DNA of 64,000 bases from Acanthosepion esculentum (lineage: Eukaryota; Mollusca; Cephalopoda; Sepiida; Sepiidae): contig OZ038485.1 in NCBI GenBank assembly GCA_964036315.1, positions 75,068,784 through 75,132,783 on the forward strand, given 5' to 3'. The position numbers and the translations under genes were made by a program. Shown piece after piece: positions 24,701 to 31,620 of the stretch (the stretch's first letter is position 1; each line of letters begins with the position of its first letter). The notes beneath the pieces are model-generated. The model did not search any database, was not told the origin of the DNA, and worked only from the letters and a program-made list of their open reading frames with translations.

Positions 24701-25172
24701 AGCTGGGCAGTTCGCTAGATGCCCGGGAAGACCGTATCGTGCCACCACTGTAGAGAGATGAAGATGTGACAGGGGATCGATACGATCGAGACAGCGTAGA
24801 TGAATAACCGCTGCACAAATAATTCGATGTATAACTGTTGGTCGGATTATAGTCCGTAGATTTTAATGGTTTTGTGTATGACAACAAACTACTCGGGGTG
24901 TTGTCCCCAAAACGAGACAAGCGGCTGGAGCGAAAGTCAGAAGAGAAGGGTTTGCCCTTCCTATCGAGAGGACCTGGTCCATCAGGTAAACGACGGGAGT
25001 AAACGTTGTTAGTGAGCCTAACTGAGTTGGTTGTTGTAATGTTGGAGAGGCCATACTTGGAAGAAAAGCTATCGGAACGATAATTTTTCAGGTAACTAGG
25101 TGATGAACTTGAGCTTCCAGCGGTTAGTAGCTCGAGGGAGGCCCTTCTCGATGCAACTGTTCCTCTTTGCAT
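605..25172 (-). CDS. USP-family (C19) deubiquitinase, USP2/USP21-like, multi-exon, 3' end missing
   Basis: The product is a cysteine protease predicted to cleave ubiquitin from proteins. Twelve coding exons, read right to left, join in phase to give 659 residues. Residues 1-336 are Ser/Arg-rich, probably disordered, and contain SRAPSIE-like repeats. The catalytic domain begins near residue 345. The Cys box [13 protein letters not shown] holds catalytic Cys356, split exactly between Thr355 and Cys356 by a phase-0 intron. QEDAHEF lies at 435-441. Zinc-ribbon pairs TCLTC (Cys493/Cys496) and MCKKC (Cys561/Cys564) follow. The His box TMGHYWAEC holds His640, and the third triad residue is Asn657 in NDT; the 17-residue His-to-Asn spacing matches USP7. 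The start is supported by an in-frame TGA four codons upstream. The family is certain. USP2 versus USP21 or a lineage-specific paralogue is unresolved. The C-terminal tail lies outside the window or was missed. Confidence 0.93.
738..1196. other. USP intron between exons K and L
   Basis: AT-rich intron of 459 bases. Nothing else was seen in it. Confidence 0.8.
1197..1286 (-). CDS. USP exon K: blocking-loop region
   Basis: This exon of 90 bases completes Tyr586 and encodes [20 protein letters not shown] then LDLTPFVNK (residues 587-615). '[13 protein letters not shown]' matches the family's 'xFPxxLDLxxY'. Where most USPs have HLKRF this protein has LYFQRAEKL. The acceptor is AAATTCAG and the donor GTAAGA. 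Confidence 0.9.
2205..3760 (+). mobile_element. LINE remnant (endonuclease to reverse transcriptase C-terminus), in USP intron
   Basis: A decayed non-LTR retrotransposon lies antisense to the host gene. Pieces in shifting frames include an endonuclease-like [17 protein letters not shown] near 2400-2450, a degraded catalytic motif [11 protein letters not shown] near 3090 (YxDD has lost its second Asp), and the C-terminal [18 protein letters not shown] near 3450-3500. Frameshifts and stops are frequent, so it is inactive. Similar C-termini occur on the minus strand at 16.1-18.5 kb and on the plus strand at 33.0-33.7 kb. The exact CR1/jockey/L2 assignment is not determined. Confidence 0.8.
3765..5117. 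other. Intron sequence with one short unassigned open frame
   Basis: Mostly AT-rich intron. From about 3976 to 4137 on the plus strand a 50-codon open stretch reads [20 protein letters not shown] and continues with [16 protein letters not shown]. It looks protein-derived, possibly a repeat remnant, but I cannot name it. Confidence 0.3.
5118..5196 (-). CDS. USP exon J: second zinc-ribbon CxxC and LPEVLVL strand
   Basis: This exon of 79 bases encodes [20 protein letters not shown] then PEVLVL (residues 560-585). MCKKCGK is the second CxxC pair. LPEVLVL is the USP 'LPxxLxxxLKRF' strand. The donor chosen is GTATCC, because it joins in frame to the next exon. Reading through instead would stop 10 codons later. 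Confidence 0.92.
5197..6402. other. USP intron between exons I and J
   Basis: AT-rich intron of 1206 bases. No gene or recognisable repeat was seen. Confidence 0.75.
6403..6465 (-). CDS. USP exon I: 'LxxCL' helix region
   Basis: This exon of 63 bases, phase 0 at both ends, encodes [20 protein letters not shown] plus N (residues 539-559). It resembles the USP helix 'TLEDCLRxFTxxE' before the second CxxC. The acceptor is ATTTACAG and the donor GTAAGT. Confidence 0.82.
6466..7389. other. USP intron between exons H and I
   Basis: AT-rich intron of 924 bases without recognisable content. Confidence 0.75.
7390..7458 (-). CDS. USP exon H: inter-finger segment
   Basis: This exon of 69 bases is phase 0 at both ends and encodes [20 protein letters not shown] plus VSS (residues 516-538). 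It lies between the two CxxC pairs, a region that is variable among USPs. The acceptor is GATTTTAG and the donor GTAAGA. Confidence 0.8.
7541..7589. repeat. (GA)n microsatellite
   Basis: An interrupted then pure GA tract of about 49 bases, in the intron between USP exons G and H. Confidence 0.95.
7590..9335. other. USP intron between exons G and H (main part)
   Basis: Mostly AT-rich. A patch at about 8095-8225 is clearly more GC- and CpG-rich than its surroundings and contains the direct repeat CGCACATG twice. No coding content was identified there. The open frame at 8346-8597 has no recognisable features. Confidence 0.6.
9336..9439 (-). CDS. USP exon G: first zinc-ribbon CxxC
   Basis: This exon of 104 bases encodes [20 protein letters not shown] and continues [14 protein letters not shown] (residues 482-515). 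TCLTC is the first CxxC of the USP finger. 'FDLSMPM' matches the family's 'FxxLSLPIP' strand. The acceptor is TTTGCAG and the donor GTAAGA. Confidence 0.92.
9440..11306. other. USP intron between exons F and G
   Basis: AT-rich intron of 1867 bases. No recognisable gene or repeat was seen. Confidence 0.7.
11307..11359 (-). CDS. USP exon F: linker to finger subdomain
   Basis: This exon of 53 bases encodes [17 protein letters not shown] (residues 464-480) between CTTTCAG and GTTAGT. It lies where USPs have the short strand entering the fingers ('I..LF.G......'), here FCKGDTKIT. It is assigned mainly by phase continuity and splice sites. Confidence 0.8.
12084..12395 (-). other. Unassigned 103-codon open frame in USP intron
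   Basis: An open frame antisense to the plus-strand LINE material and on the same strand as the USP gene. Its central part, [20 protein letters not shown] and then [13 protein letters not shown], has protein-like composition. The first 30 residues are hydrophobic and low-complexity. I see no family and no splice sites tying it to the USP. It is probably a repeat remnant. Confidence 0.25.
12475..12643 (+). pseudogene. Short protein-derived fragment, family unknown
   Basis: From 12475 one frame is open for 55 codons: [20 protein letters not shown], then [15 protein letters not shown], ending RRSIRKP and a stop. A frame change just upstream joins it to MKRDGPF. The composition is protein-like and unlike the surrounding AT-rich intron. 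It may be the remnant of a mobile-element ORF or a processed gene. No function is assigned. Confidence 0.3.
13600..14420 (+). mobile_element. LINE 3' fragment (reverse transcriptase C-terminus)
   Basis: This 5'-truncated non-LTR element lies in the USP intron, antisense to the gene. Two frames together cover [17 protein letters not shown], the strand [19 protein letters not shown], and [19 protein letters not shown] with [20 protein letters not shown]. The end is near [16 protein letters not shown] and a stop at about 14420. It is the widespread invertebrate LINE whose C-terminus carries IRRRQLxFLGHIMRKEGLxNL. A frameshift near 13930-14020 and internal loss make it inactive. The same family occurs at 36.4-38.6 and 41.4-42.2 kb. 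Confidence 0.85.
14711..14784. repeat. 13-bp minisatellite, 5.7 copies
   Basis: The unit CTGGTTTACACTT is repeated five times without mismatch, plus nine bases of a sixth copy. It lies between the LINE 3' end and USP exon E. Confidence 0.97.
14925..15011 (-). CDS. USP exon E: QEDAHEF box
   Basis: This exon of 87 bases encodes [20 protein letters not shown] followed by TTKKREPL (residues 435-462). It is the USP QQDAxEFL segment, with Glu in place of the second Gln and Phe for Leu. The acceptor is TTTTATAG and the donor GTATTC. Confidence 0.93.
15012..16117. other. USP intron between exons D and E, left part
   Basis: AT-rich. Nothing recognised. Confidence 0.65.
16118..18540 (-). mobile_element. 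LINE, nearly full coding span, decayed, in USP intron
   Basis: This non-LTR retrotransposon is in the same orientation as the host gene. Read right to left: an endonuclease end with [20 protein letters not shown] near 18290, a connector, RT pieces with [18 protein letters not shown] near 17300, catalytic YIDD (SYIDDTTIY) near 16970, then the thumb with [14 protein letters not shown] near 16600, ending in LSRTSR near 16324. The 3' tail is marked by TTGCTTGGGGTGAAATG at 16117-16136. It is GC-richer than the flanking intron. Several frameshifts and stops are present. A run of ten G lies at 18519-18530 near the 5' side. Confidence 0.85.
18707..18812 (-). CDS. USP exon D: helical region after the Cys box
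   Basis: This exon of 106 bases enters in phase 1 and leaves in phase 0+2. It encodes [20 protein letters not shown] and continues to SMYQGSG. It corresponds to the 'F..L...LW......P..F...I' segment that precedes the QQDAxEF box in USPs. The acceptor is GCTTACAG and the donor GTAAAT. Confidence 0.9.
18974..19058. repeat. (AT)n microsatellite with (CA) tail
   Basis: An AT tract of about 50 bases followed by ACACGCGTACACATACACACACA. Confidence 0.95.
19471..19540. repeat. (GA)n microsatellite, 70 bp
   Basis: A pure AG repeat. On the minus strand it reads as a Ser/Leu run inside a spurious open frame. Confidence 0.97.
19842..20707 (+). mobile_element. Mariner/IS630-type DNA transposon, internally deleted
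   Basis: Transposase pieces in changing frames. The N-terminal helix-turn-helix part contains [20 protein letters not shown] near 20040-20100. After a deletion near 20235 the catalytic part contains QQDSAPYHT near 20285, [20 protein letters not shown] near 20375-20440, and [19 protein letters not shown] near 20520. Third-acid context PLDYYVWG is typical of this group. The right end is a probable inverted-repeat terminus ending CATCGCACCCTGTA. I could not find the matching left terminus, so the left boundary is only the first recognisable codon. It is non-functional. Confidence 0.85.
20773..20853. repeat. (AT)n microsatellite, 81 bp
   Basis: An AT dinucleotide repeat with a single interruption (TTTAT) near 20820. 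Confidence 0.97.
20895..21560 (-). mobile_element. Tc1-like transposase fragment, minus strand
   Basis: Minus-strand translation gives [20 protein letters not shown] near 21060-21120, then LLPEIEKFF, and with one frame change [11 protein letters not shown] near 20985 followed by [10 protein letters not shown] near 20925. These are the middle of a Tc1/mariner DDE domain, with the second catalytic Asp in DGAHCHT. The right part (to 21560) matches the preceding region in order but is interrupted by stops. The third catalytic residue lies at or beyond the broken left end. It is inactive. Confidence 0.7.
21707..21763. repeat. (CA)n microsatellite, 57 bp
   Basis: A pure AC repeat in the USP intron between exons C and D. 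Confidence 0.97.
21770..22306. other. USP intron sequence next to exon C
   Basis: AT-rich. Nothing recognised. Confidence 0.7.
22307..22436 (-). CDS. USP exon C: catalytic Cys box
   Basis: This exon of 130 bases begins TGT, encoding catalytic Cys356, and reads [20 protein letters not shown] onward to GSLLR. It ends in phase 1 at GTGAGT. CFMNSxxQC is the USP Cys box continuing from the previous exon. The acceptor is TTCCAG-like (CCAG). Residues are 356-398 plus the first base of codon 399. Confidence 0.94.
22718..22774 (-). CDS. USP exon B: start of catalytic domain (GLQNLGNT)
   Basis: This exon of 57 bases is phase 0 at both ends and encodes [19 protein letters not shown] (residues 337-355). 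The acceptor is TTCATTGCAG and the donor is GTTAGA. It ends one codon before the catalytic cysteine. GLxNLGNTC is the invariant USP signature. Confidence 0.93.
23100..23600 (+). mobile_element. Mariner (DD34D-type) transposase 3' fragment
   Basis: This lies in the USP intron between exons A and B, antisense to the gene. An open frame reads [20 protein letters not shown], then [20 protein letters not shown] and [13 protein letters not shown] near 23310-23340, which holds the second catalytic Asp. A frameshift follows, then [19 protein letters not shown] near 23410-23465 holding the third Asp in the usual 'PSDYHLF' context. The N-terminal half is missing. Confidence 0.85.
23601..24164. other. 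USP intron next to exon A
   Basis: AT-rich. The first part may be the 3' UTR and terminus of the mariner copy. Nothing else was recognised. Confidence 0.6.
24165..25172 (-). CDS. USP exon A: disordered Ser/Arg-rich N-terminus
   Basis: This exon of 1008 bases encodes residues 1-336 in phase 0 and ends CCG before GTAAGA. The protein starts [16 protein letters not shown] and is dominated by Ser, Arg, Tyr and Thr, with no predicted globular segment. From about residue 200 to 290 a short unit recurs: RAPSVD, RTPNIE, RAPSVE, RAPSIE (twice), RAPSLE. A Ser run ([11 protein letters not shown]) follows. Such tails in USP2-type enzymes are variable and serve for targeting or regulation. The Arg-x-x-Ser spacing suggests basophilic kinase or 14-3-3 sites; this is inference. 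Confidence 0.9.
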
Positions 25173-25248
25173 GATTGTTTGTCAGTCAGATGTTACTGCG
25201 AGGGAAACCCTCCCCAAAGCAGATTATTATAGGTCCGCATCTTGCCAA
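25173..25248 (-). other. 5' UTR of the USP gene and upstream splice acceptor
   Basis: Upstream of the ATG the minus strand carries an in-frame TGA four codons before the start. About 76 bases upstream there is a good acceptor, a T-rich tract ending TGTTGCAG at 25249. The start codon therefore probably lies in the second or a later exon. The first non-coding exon and the promoter would be further right and were not located. Confidence 0.55.
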
Positions 25249-25479
25249 CTGCAACAGATAAAACAAACACTTAAGAAAATAAACATCTCATATTAGCTGA
25301 AAATCACTAAAGAGTCAAACAAACAAAATTTTTTGCTTTTTTTTAATTAGCATAATCAATTTTAAGCTTTGATGGTTGAAATGTTAAGTGAAAAAATTAT
25401 TCATTGTAAATCTGATTTTTTATATTAAAGTTTACCCAATTCAAAGCTCAAGAATCACTCAAAGTAAAGGGAGAGGAGA

Positions 25480-26260
25480 TGGTAGGAAGTGAAGATTATG
25501 AGAATAAGAAGGATAGATAACAATTGACCCTTGACTTGAAGAGGCTAAGATTGTAATGTTCAAGGAAGCATCCACATGGAAGCATGCCTCACAAAGCAAC
25601 AGTTCTTGGGAAAAACTGCCTTTGTGTAACGTTATCTCTCCATTTAGAATAGGGAGGTGATTTGACTTTGTGAATGTAGCATAACCTATCCTAGCTGTAA
25701 AAGTCTGAACTTATGGAACTAAATAATAGAACTCATATGAACATTTGCCATGAAACAGCGATAGCGTAACGATAAACTTGTGATGTTGCGTCTGCGAAAA
25801 AGAAGTTACAGAATGAAGAATGTCTTTCCTCGCAAGATCGTGTAACCAATTTTGAACTCTGTCGAGAATTGAGCAACTCTTGCCCAGATATAGCAGCAAT
25901 GCTCTATTTTGAGCCTAATCTGGCTCTTGTAGAGAGAAATCATACCAGAAGGAGTTAGGTATTTCTTACAGCGTGAGGATGAGTTGACCATTTTCTCAGC
26001 ATCTTTAGCAATGGATTGTATATATGAATTTCACTCCAGGAGTGAACTTGAGATACAATAAATATTCAAAGCATAGCACATCATTGAGAGAGCAACCGTT
26101 CATTGTGACTGGAGAAAACTCAGAGTTTGACTGATGATGATGAAATGATACTAGCTTAGATTCTGAGGTATTGAAAGTTACAAGTCAGTTTTCCTCATTC
26201 AGCTGAAGAGATCATCTGCAAGATTAAAATCATCCTGATATTCGGAAATGTGGGAAAAAT
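25480..26260 (-). mobile_element. LINE fragment (RT C-terminus), minus strand
   Basis: Minus-strand pieces include TFNTSESKLVSFHHHQSNSE near 26160, NGCSLNDVLCFEYLLYLKFT near 26060, and MVNSSSRCKKYLTPSGMISL near 25950 continuing to a CCYIW motif. The order matches the thumb/C-terminal part of the 52.3 kb copy. It is 5'-truncated and frame-broken. It sits just upstream of the USP 5' UTR acceptor, so it may be in a 5' intron or flanking DNA. Confidence 0.75.
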
Positions 26261-26558
26261 CTTTAAATACCAGTTTCATTTCCTTTACGAAATCTGTTTA
26301 AATAGATACAAGCATAACCCATTTTGTAGACGTTACTCTTTTTTACAACTTGAAGATTTGTGGTAAACATGCATCGAGAAAAGTTGATCGAGGCCATTTT
26401 GCCAAAAGTATTAACTCATTTCATGTCTTTGTGTCACATTTTGGCAGTAATAAAACATTTTAAAAATTAACATGTATTTATATGTTTTGCTGCTTATCAC
26501 TTAATAGACTACAATAACATACCAAACAGTTTTTATATTCACTTGAAAACCAAATGCT

Positions 26559-27015
26559 TGTCGGAGTTAGCTCCTCCTTAATTTCCTAATTGTTCACTAG
26601 GGCACGCTCTCCCTACACTATAAATACTGGGCGATTTCTTGCCGCGTTCTCTTTTTTATTTCTTCATTTTCAGCGAACACATCTACAATGTAAGCTCTCG
26701 CAGAAGATTGCGTCTTCTCATTTGTGGGAGACGCCATGGACATTATGCACACATACACGTACGTACGAACAATCATCAAAATACAAACTCTTTACGTTCA
26801 CACACAAACACAAATGTTAATGTCTATGTCAATTGTAAATTTTGTTGTTTAATACATATTTGTTGATATATATATATCGGTCTTGTTGGTTTTCTTTACA
26901 CTTCTTTATGGTGAATTCAATCTCTGAGTCTGCCATGTTCTTGTAGTGGACCTTCTAGCAGGAATAAACGCACGTATTCCTAATTTAACAACGCGTAAAC
27001 CCACGGTCCGCTACA
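26559..27015 (+). mobile_element. Solo LTR with TGCT target duplication
   Basis: A 457-bp sequence starts TGTCGGAGTTAGCTCCTCCT and ends GGTCCGCTACA. It is flanked on both sides by TGCT (26555-26558 and 27016-27019). It matches the reverse complement of the two LTRs at 44.7 and 46.2 kb at its start, at CTATAAATACTGG near 26618-26630 (the TATA box), at ATATCGGTCTTGTTGGTTTTC, and at its end. It was left by LTR-LTR recombination. Confidence 0.9.
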
Positions 27016-27458
27016 TGCTTGTTAACTTGCTTTTTGTGATATTTGTTTTTATGCTCGTTTAGAAATCAATTTGAAATATATTCGATGTATATCTGCATGC
27101 CTTCTTAATTTAATTTTCATTTTAATTTTTATGCCTTGAATTTACGATCATTGTTTACTTTTATTTTTAAGCAAAAAATATCCGCTATGGTTTGTGTTAT
27201 GGGATTTTGGTTGTAGTAATCTTTCGATCTATGATATTTTCATATAACAAAATAAGAGTTTTATACTTAGCTTCATCTTTGAAAAACATAGGCTAGAAAG
27301 AGGTATTCTGATTTGTATTGATAAAACTTGGACAAATTGGTGAAATAGATAACAGCAGATTTTCAGGGGAATTTTTAATTTCCGGAAACAAGCACCAAAA
27401 TTGGCACACATACTCCTTGGGGATTGCTCTTTTGATAAAACCCGTTAGCTACCTAAAA

Positions 27459-27499
27459 ATTCAAATGGCGGCCATTTTTCAAGATGGGCGCCATTGAAT
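27459..27499. repeat. Short inverted repeat around GGCGCC-type motifs
   Basis: ATTCAAATGGCG at 27459-27470 pairs with GCGCCATTGAAT at 27488-27499, with a 17-base loop. It lies about 650 bases before the broken PIN-like ORF and could mark a repeat boundary. Confidence 0.7.
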
Positions 27500-28140
27500 A
27501 TACAAAAATATTGCATTTCGCAATAAAATCGCAAAGACTTGTCCTATTTGAATGATCTTGGTGTCAAATAATACATTTTTCACTAAGTAGAATCTGAATT
27601 TGGAACCATGGATTTACTCACTGGCTTTCTTGTGCTAAAAGAGAGGATGTCAATGCACAACCAGGACACACTAGATGGCGCCACTGCTGTGAAACTCAGC
27701 ATGGTGTTCAGTATCAGCTGAATGATTATTTAGTGTATCTAAATAATTAGTTTAATGTCCCAAATGCTGTATAATAGGTCCCACATCTATTGTAGATTAC
27801 ATGTAGTTTAAAATAAAATAAAATATTTAGACAGCCGCGCCTGAATTCACAGGTTGTGCCAGCACGGGAGAGCCGAGCTAAGAATAACAAAGCTTTACAT
27901 TACTTTGCATGTAGTTACCTGGATGGTTTGCAGATTGCACGGGACTTAAATGATACTGGATGAACGATCGGATTAGGTGTAGGTCATATATTTTTTATTC
28001 CCGAACCTAGTCGTACCAATACCTTCATGTGCATGATTGTGATCAAGGTGGTAAAAGAATAAACCCTCGACCATGATTCACTAAATACAGTTAATTATCG
28101 GATTGTGATACCTTGAATACCATTCACCAAGATAGCAAAT
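27500..28140. other. Unassigned sequence before the PIN-like ORF
   Basis: Moderately AT-rich, with no clear coding frame. It may be 5' untranslated sequence of the adjacent repeat family. Confidence 0.4.
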
Positions 28141-28149
28141 ACAGATCCA

Positions 28150-31100
28150 GGACCGTCTAAATTCCGGACTGACTGAGCAAGTGTTGCCTTTGCCTGAAAA
28201 AGAAGAGTGAAGTGCTCAAATCACCACGTGCACAACAAGAACATGGTGGCTTCACTATGATTACAACTAATATTCCCCTCTTTCACGCAATTAATGAGAT
28301 GCCTATTGTTCTGGATCCAGCCAGACTTGATGATGGTGGTGGCATTGAAGAAACTCTGAGGAGGAACAAGGCGCAGTATCACCAAAGTTGTTGCCGAAAC
28401 TGAAGAGAACCGGAAAAAAGAAGAGCAGAATGTGTTCAGCCAGTAGAATGCCAGACCAACCTGTGTAGAACCACCCTTGAAGGCAAAACGTGTTTCATAT
28501 GTCACAAAGAAGCTACATCCTCTGAACTCAGAGTTCATAAATGTGCTCAAACTTTACACGACGGAAAACTTCTTACAAGACTCAGTGGTGGAGATGCTAT
28601 TGCACAGGAGTTCAAATACCATTTTGCATGCTTGACAGACCTCTACAATAAAGAGAGAACGTACCTCAGAGCCACAAAGAGACTGGAACAGGAACGTGTA
28701 CTCGAAGAGGATGCTCACCCACAGGCATTCTCAGAGCTGGTCACATATCTAGTGGAGATCACCAGATCTGATGAGGGTCTTTCAGTCTTCCGACTTACAG
28801 ACATAATTCACCTGTATGTCCAGCGCCCGGACCAGCTGGGTGTTGATGCACCTTCTATCAACTCCACAAGACTTAAGGAAAACTGCTATCAGAAATAGCT
28901 GAGTTGGAAGCTTACAAGCAGGGAAGAGATGTTCTTCCGGCTTTCCAGAAAGATGTAGGCCTTGTCTTGTCAGAATCGTCTATTATAGTGAAGCTATTAT
29001 CCTTGACAAAGTAACTAACATCTTGCGAAGACATGTGCTGGACCACAGCTCCACATTTGATGGAACTTTCTATGAGGGTGCATCGAGTAGGCCATTCCAG
29101 CCACTCTTCTTCAGTTTGTGGCCATGCTTAAACGGAGCGGACATCAGATCTCAACTGAGGTTTGGCTCATCAAAATAGATTTAGTAATTGCTCAGCTGCT
29201 TCAGTACAACTGCTATGCTAAGAAGGAGCAGTGACTCACACTCCAAAGACAGAGAGATCCCAACCGCTGTTTACACCGATCTGTCCTTCTACACAAAGAC
29301 CAGAAAGAGAACGTTGCTGGAAATGCTTTACGGGTATGGCATCAGCATTTCATATGACAGGGTGCTAGAGATATCTGTACAGCTCGGAGATGCAACAGTC
29401 AGCAAGTACATGGAGGATGGGGTGGTCTGTCCACCAGTTCTGCGAATAGGGCTGTTCACAATACCACTGCCACGACAGTGACCACTTATTTCCATGAAAC
29501 CAGCGTCTCTGTTTTCCAACACCCAATTAAAGAAGACAAAGGTGAAGAGTGTGGACAGTTGAAGTTCAAAGAGCAAAAAGTGAAGATAGTTCCAGAACTT
29601 CCAGACTCATTCACCAATATCAGGCTCGCCTTCTTCAATAAGAAGAAACCCTCACCTCCCCAGAGTGGGCAGACACTGGTCTGCTGAGCCGACAACTGAC
29701 TGAAGTATGGGTGACTGGAGAATGTCACTGTGACAGACGGGTCAGTGGATGGGACTTGGTCAGCCCACCGTGCTTCACGGAAGAGAGGAAAGCCATTTGA
29801 GGTCAGCATTACATCACTTTTGCCTCTGCTGTGTGATCAGGCCCACTCGATTGCTACAGTCAAGCATGTGATGGACAAGATCATGGAGATAGTCGCATTG
29901 CTGAATTTTGGTCAGGTACCAGTCATTGATGCAAATATATGCAGTAGCCAAGCAGGTCCAGTGGCACTGGCCTGAAATCTACGGTGAGGACAATGTCGTC
30001 ATAATGTTTGGAGGCTTGCATATTCAGATGGTGGTACTGTCAATCACTGGCTGAGCTTATACCGTACTTCTTTGCCAACAACAATGTAAACTATGCTCAG
30101 TGGCTTCCGATCCACTACAGAGACATGGTGACCATGGAACATAAGCATCCTCAGCTGGCTCAGGATTTCCAGAGTGAAAACTTTGTTATACACAAATCGA
30201 GCCGACAGTTCTCAACAATGGCTATTAACCAACCTCATGAGCAAGCCAACGCTGTCATCAAGGCAGACGTGGTGCGATCGGTAAGAATGAAGACCCATCA
30301 GCACTGAGAAGATGGATGATAGCTGGTCCTGAAGTCAGCCACTAGATTGCACAATATGAGGCAACATGTGAGAACAAAGAGGGTACTGAACACACCAACC
30401 ATCATGAGGAGACAGAACGAGCACAAAGTGTGTTCCTTGAGAAAGTAGAAAAGTTCTCACTAGCAATCCTTACCAGGAGGGGAGTCGGAACCTGCTATCG
30501 CTCAATGCAAAGTTTGGTGCTCACCAAACTTCCGCCGAGCTAATCGGCACACACCTTGAGAAAGGCAAGGTCAGTTTCCAGGAATTTATGAAGGGACTTG
30601 AAGGGGAAGGAAAATCCACCTTGAACACAGAACAGGGTTGACTTTTTCCGACAAGTACCAGCGTCTGATGGCTCTGCAAAAAGTTCTGCATTCAAACTGT
30701 CAACTGTTCTCCAAGCTGTTCATATCATGCCAATCACATCCTGCTGCTCTCAGTGATGGTGGTGCTCCACACCTGTCAGAAATCCCACTTCACTACCATT
30801 CTTGAGAGCCAAATTATAACCCTTGTGGCAGGGCCAGACGCTGATACTGTCATCATTGATGGTATAATGTTGGTGAACAGTATGCCCTCACGGAGTTCAA
30901 AGACGTTCGAAGAGTACACTGTGTTCAATGTTCTTCCTACAATACAAGCATACTCTACCAAATACAACAAACATTGTGTTTGATGTCTACCAGCCACTAA
31001 TCTGAAAGCTGAAACTAAATCAAAGCAAGGACACGAGGTGACGCAGGCTGACAAGGGCGGGCAAAATTCCCTCAATTGGCGAAAATTCCTGAGTTAAAAT

Positions 31101-31620
31101 GACAACAAAGTCGAGCTGTTCAATTTTATGATAAGATTGCATGTGTAGCCACACCAAATGTGGTCACTGTGAACAAGGGAGAAGGTGCTGTCAGCTGGGT
31201 TGGCGCCATGCAATCATGAAGAAGCTGACACGTGGTTCTTTATGCATGCTAGGCATGTAACAGAAGCAGACAGCAAAGCCATCATGGTCAAAGCCAGCGG
31301 CACAGATGTTGTCGTCATTGCGGTCAGGCAACTTCAACAGCTATACCTGCAGCAGTTGTGGGTTGCCTTTGGCCAAAAACAGAACCTGAGGTGGGTTCCT
31401 GTATATAACTTGAGTCGCACTCTTGCAGAAAAGAGCAAAGAGATGCTCTTCTTCGTTGCCTTCACTGGCTGCGATGTCATTTCAGCATTCTTGGCATACC
31501 TGGGATGTTTGTGATGAGACTTCCGATATCTTCAGCAAACTCGGCCAGTACCCACTGGTAGTGGATGATGAAGACCTGGAGACCGTGGAGAAGATCGTGG
31601 TCATGATGTACGATAGGGTG
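28150..31620 (+). pseudogene. Broken copy of a large PIN/FEN-like domain protein family
   Basis: A single protein is readable across about 3.5 kb but broken by many frameshifts and stops, with no introns visible. In order: a linker with RLDDGGGIEETLRRNKAQYH near 28330; a Cys-containing TLEGKTCFICHKEATSSELR near 28470-28530; FACLTDLYNKERTYLRATKR near 28630; DVGLVLSESS near 28960; TVNHWLSL near 30040; a middle part with TLVAGPDADTVIIDGIMLVN near 30820; and a C-terminal block with CNHEEADTWFFMHARH near 31210, ASGTDVVVIAV near 31300 and FTGCDVISAF near 31465. Those acidic motifs resemble PIN/FEN1-like nuclease folds. The family is, as I recall, many-copied in molluscs and cnidarians and may be mobile. 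The function is unproven. The C-terminus is cut after MMYDR. Confidence 0.7.

Noticed and set aside
28221..28550. 109-codon minus-strand open frame
   Set aside because: Opposite strand of the PIN-like family copy, with no independent features.
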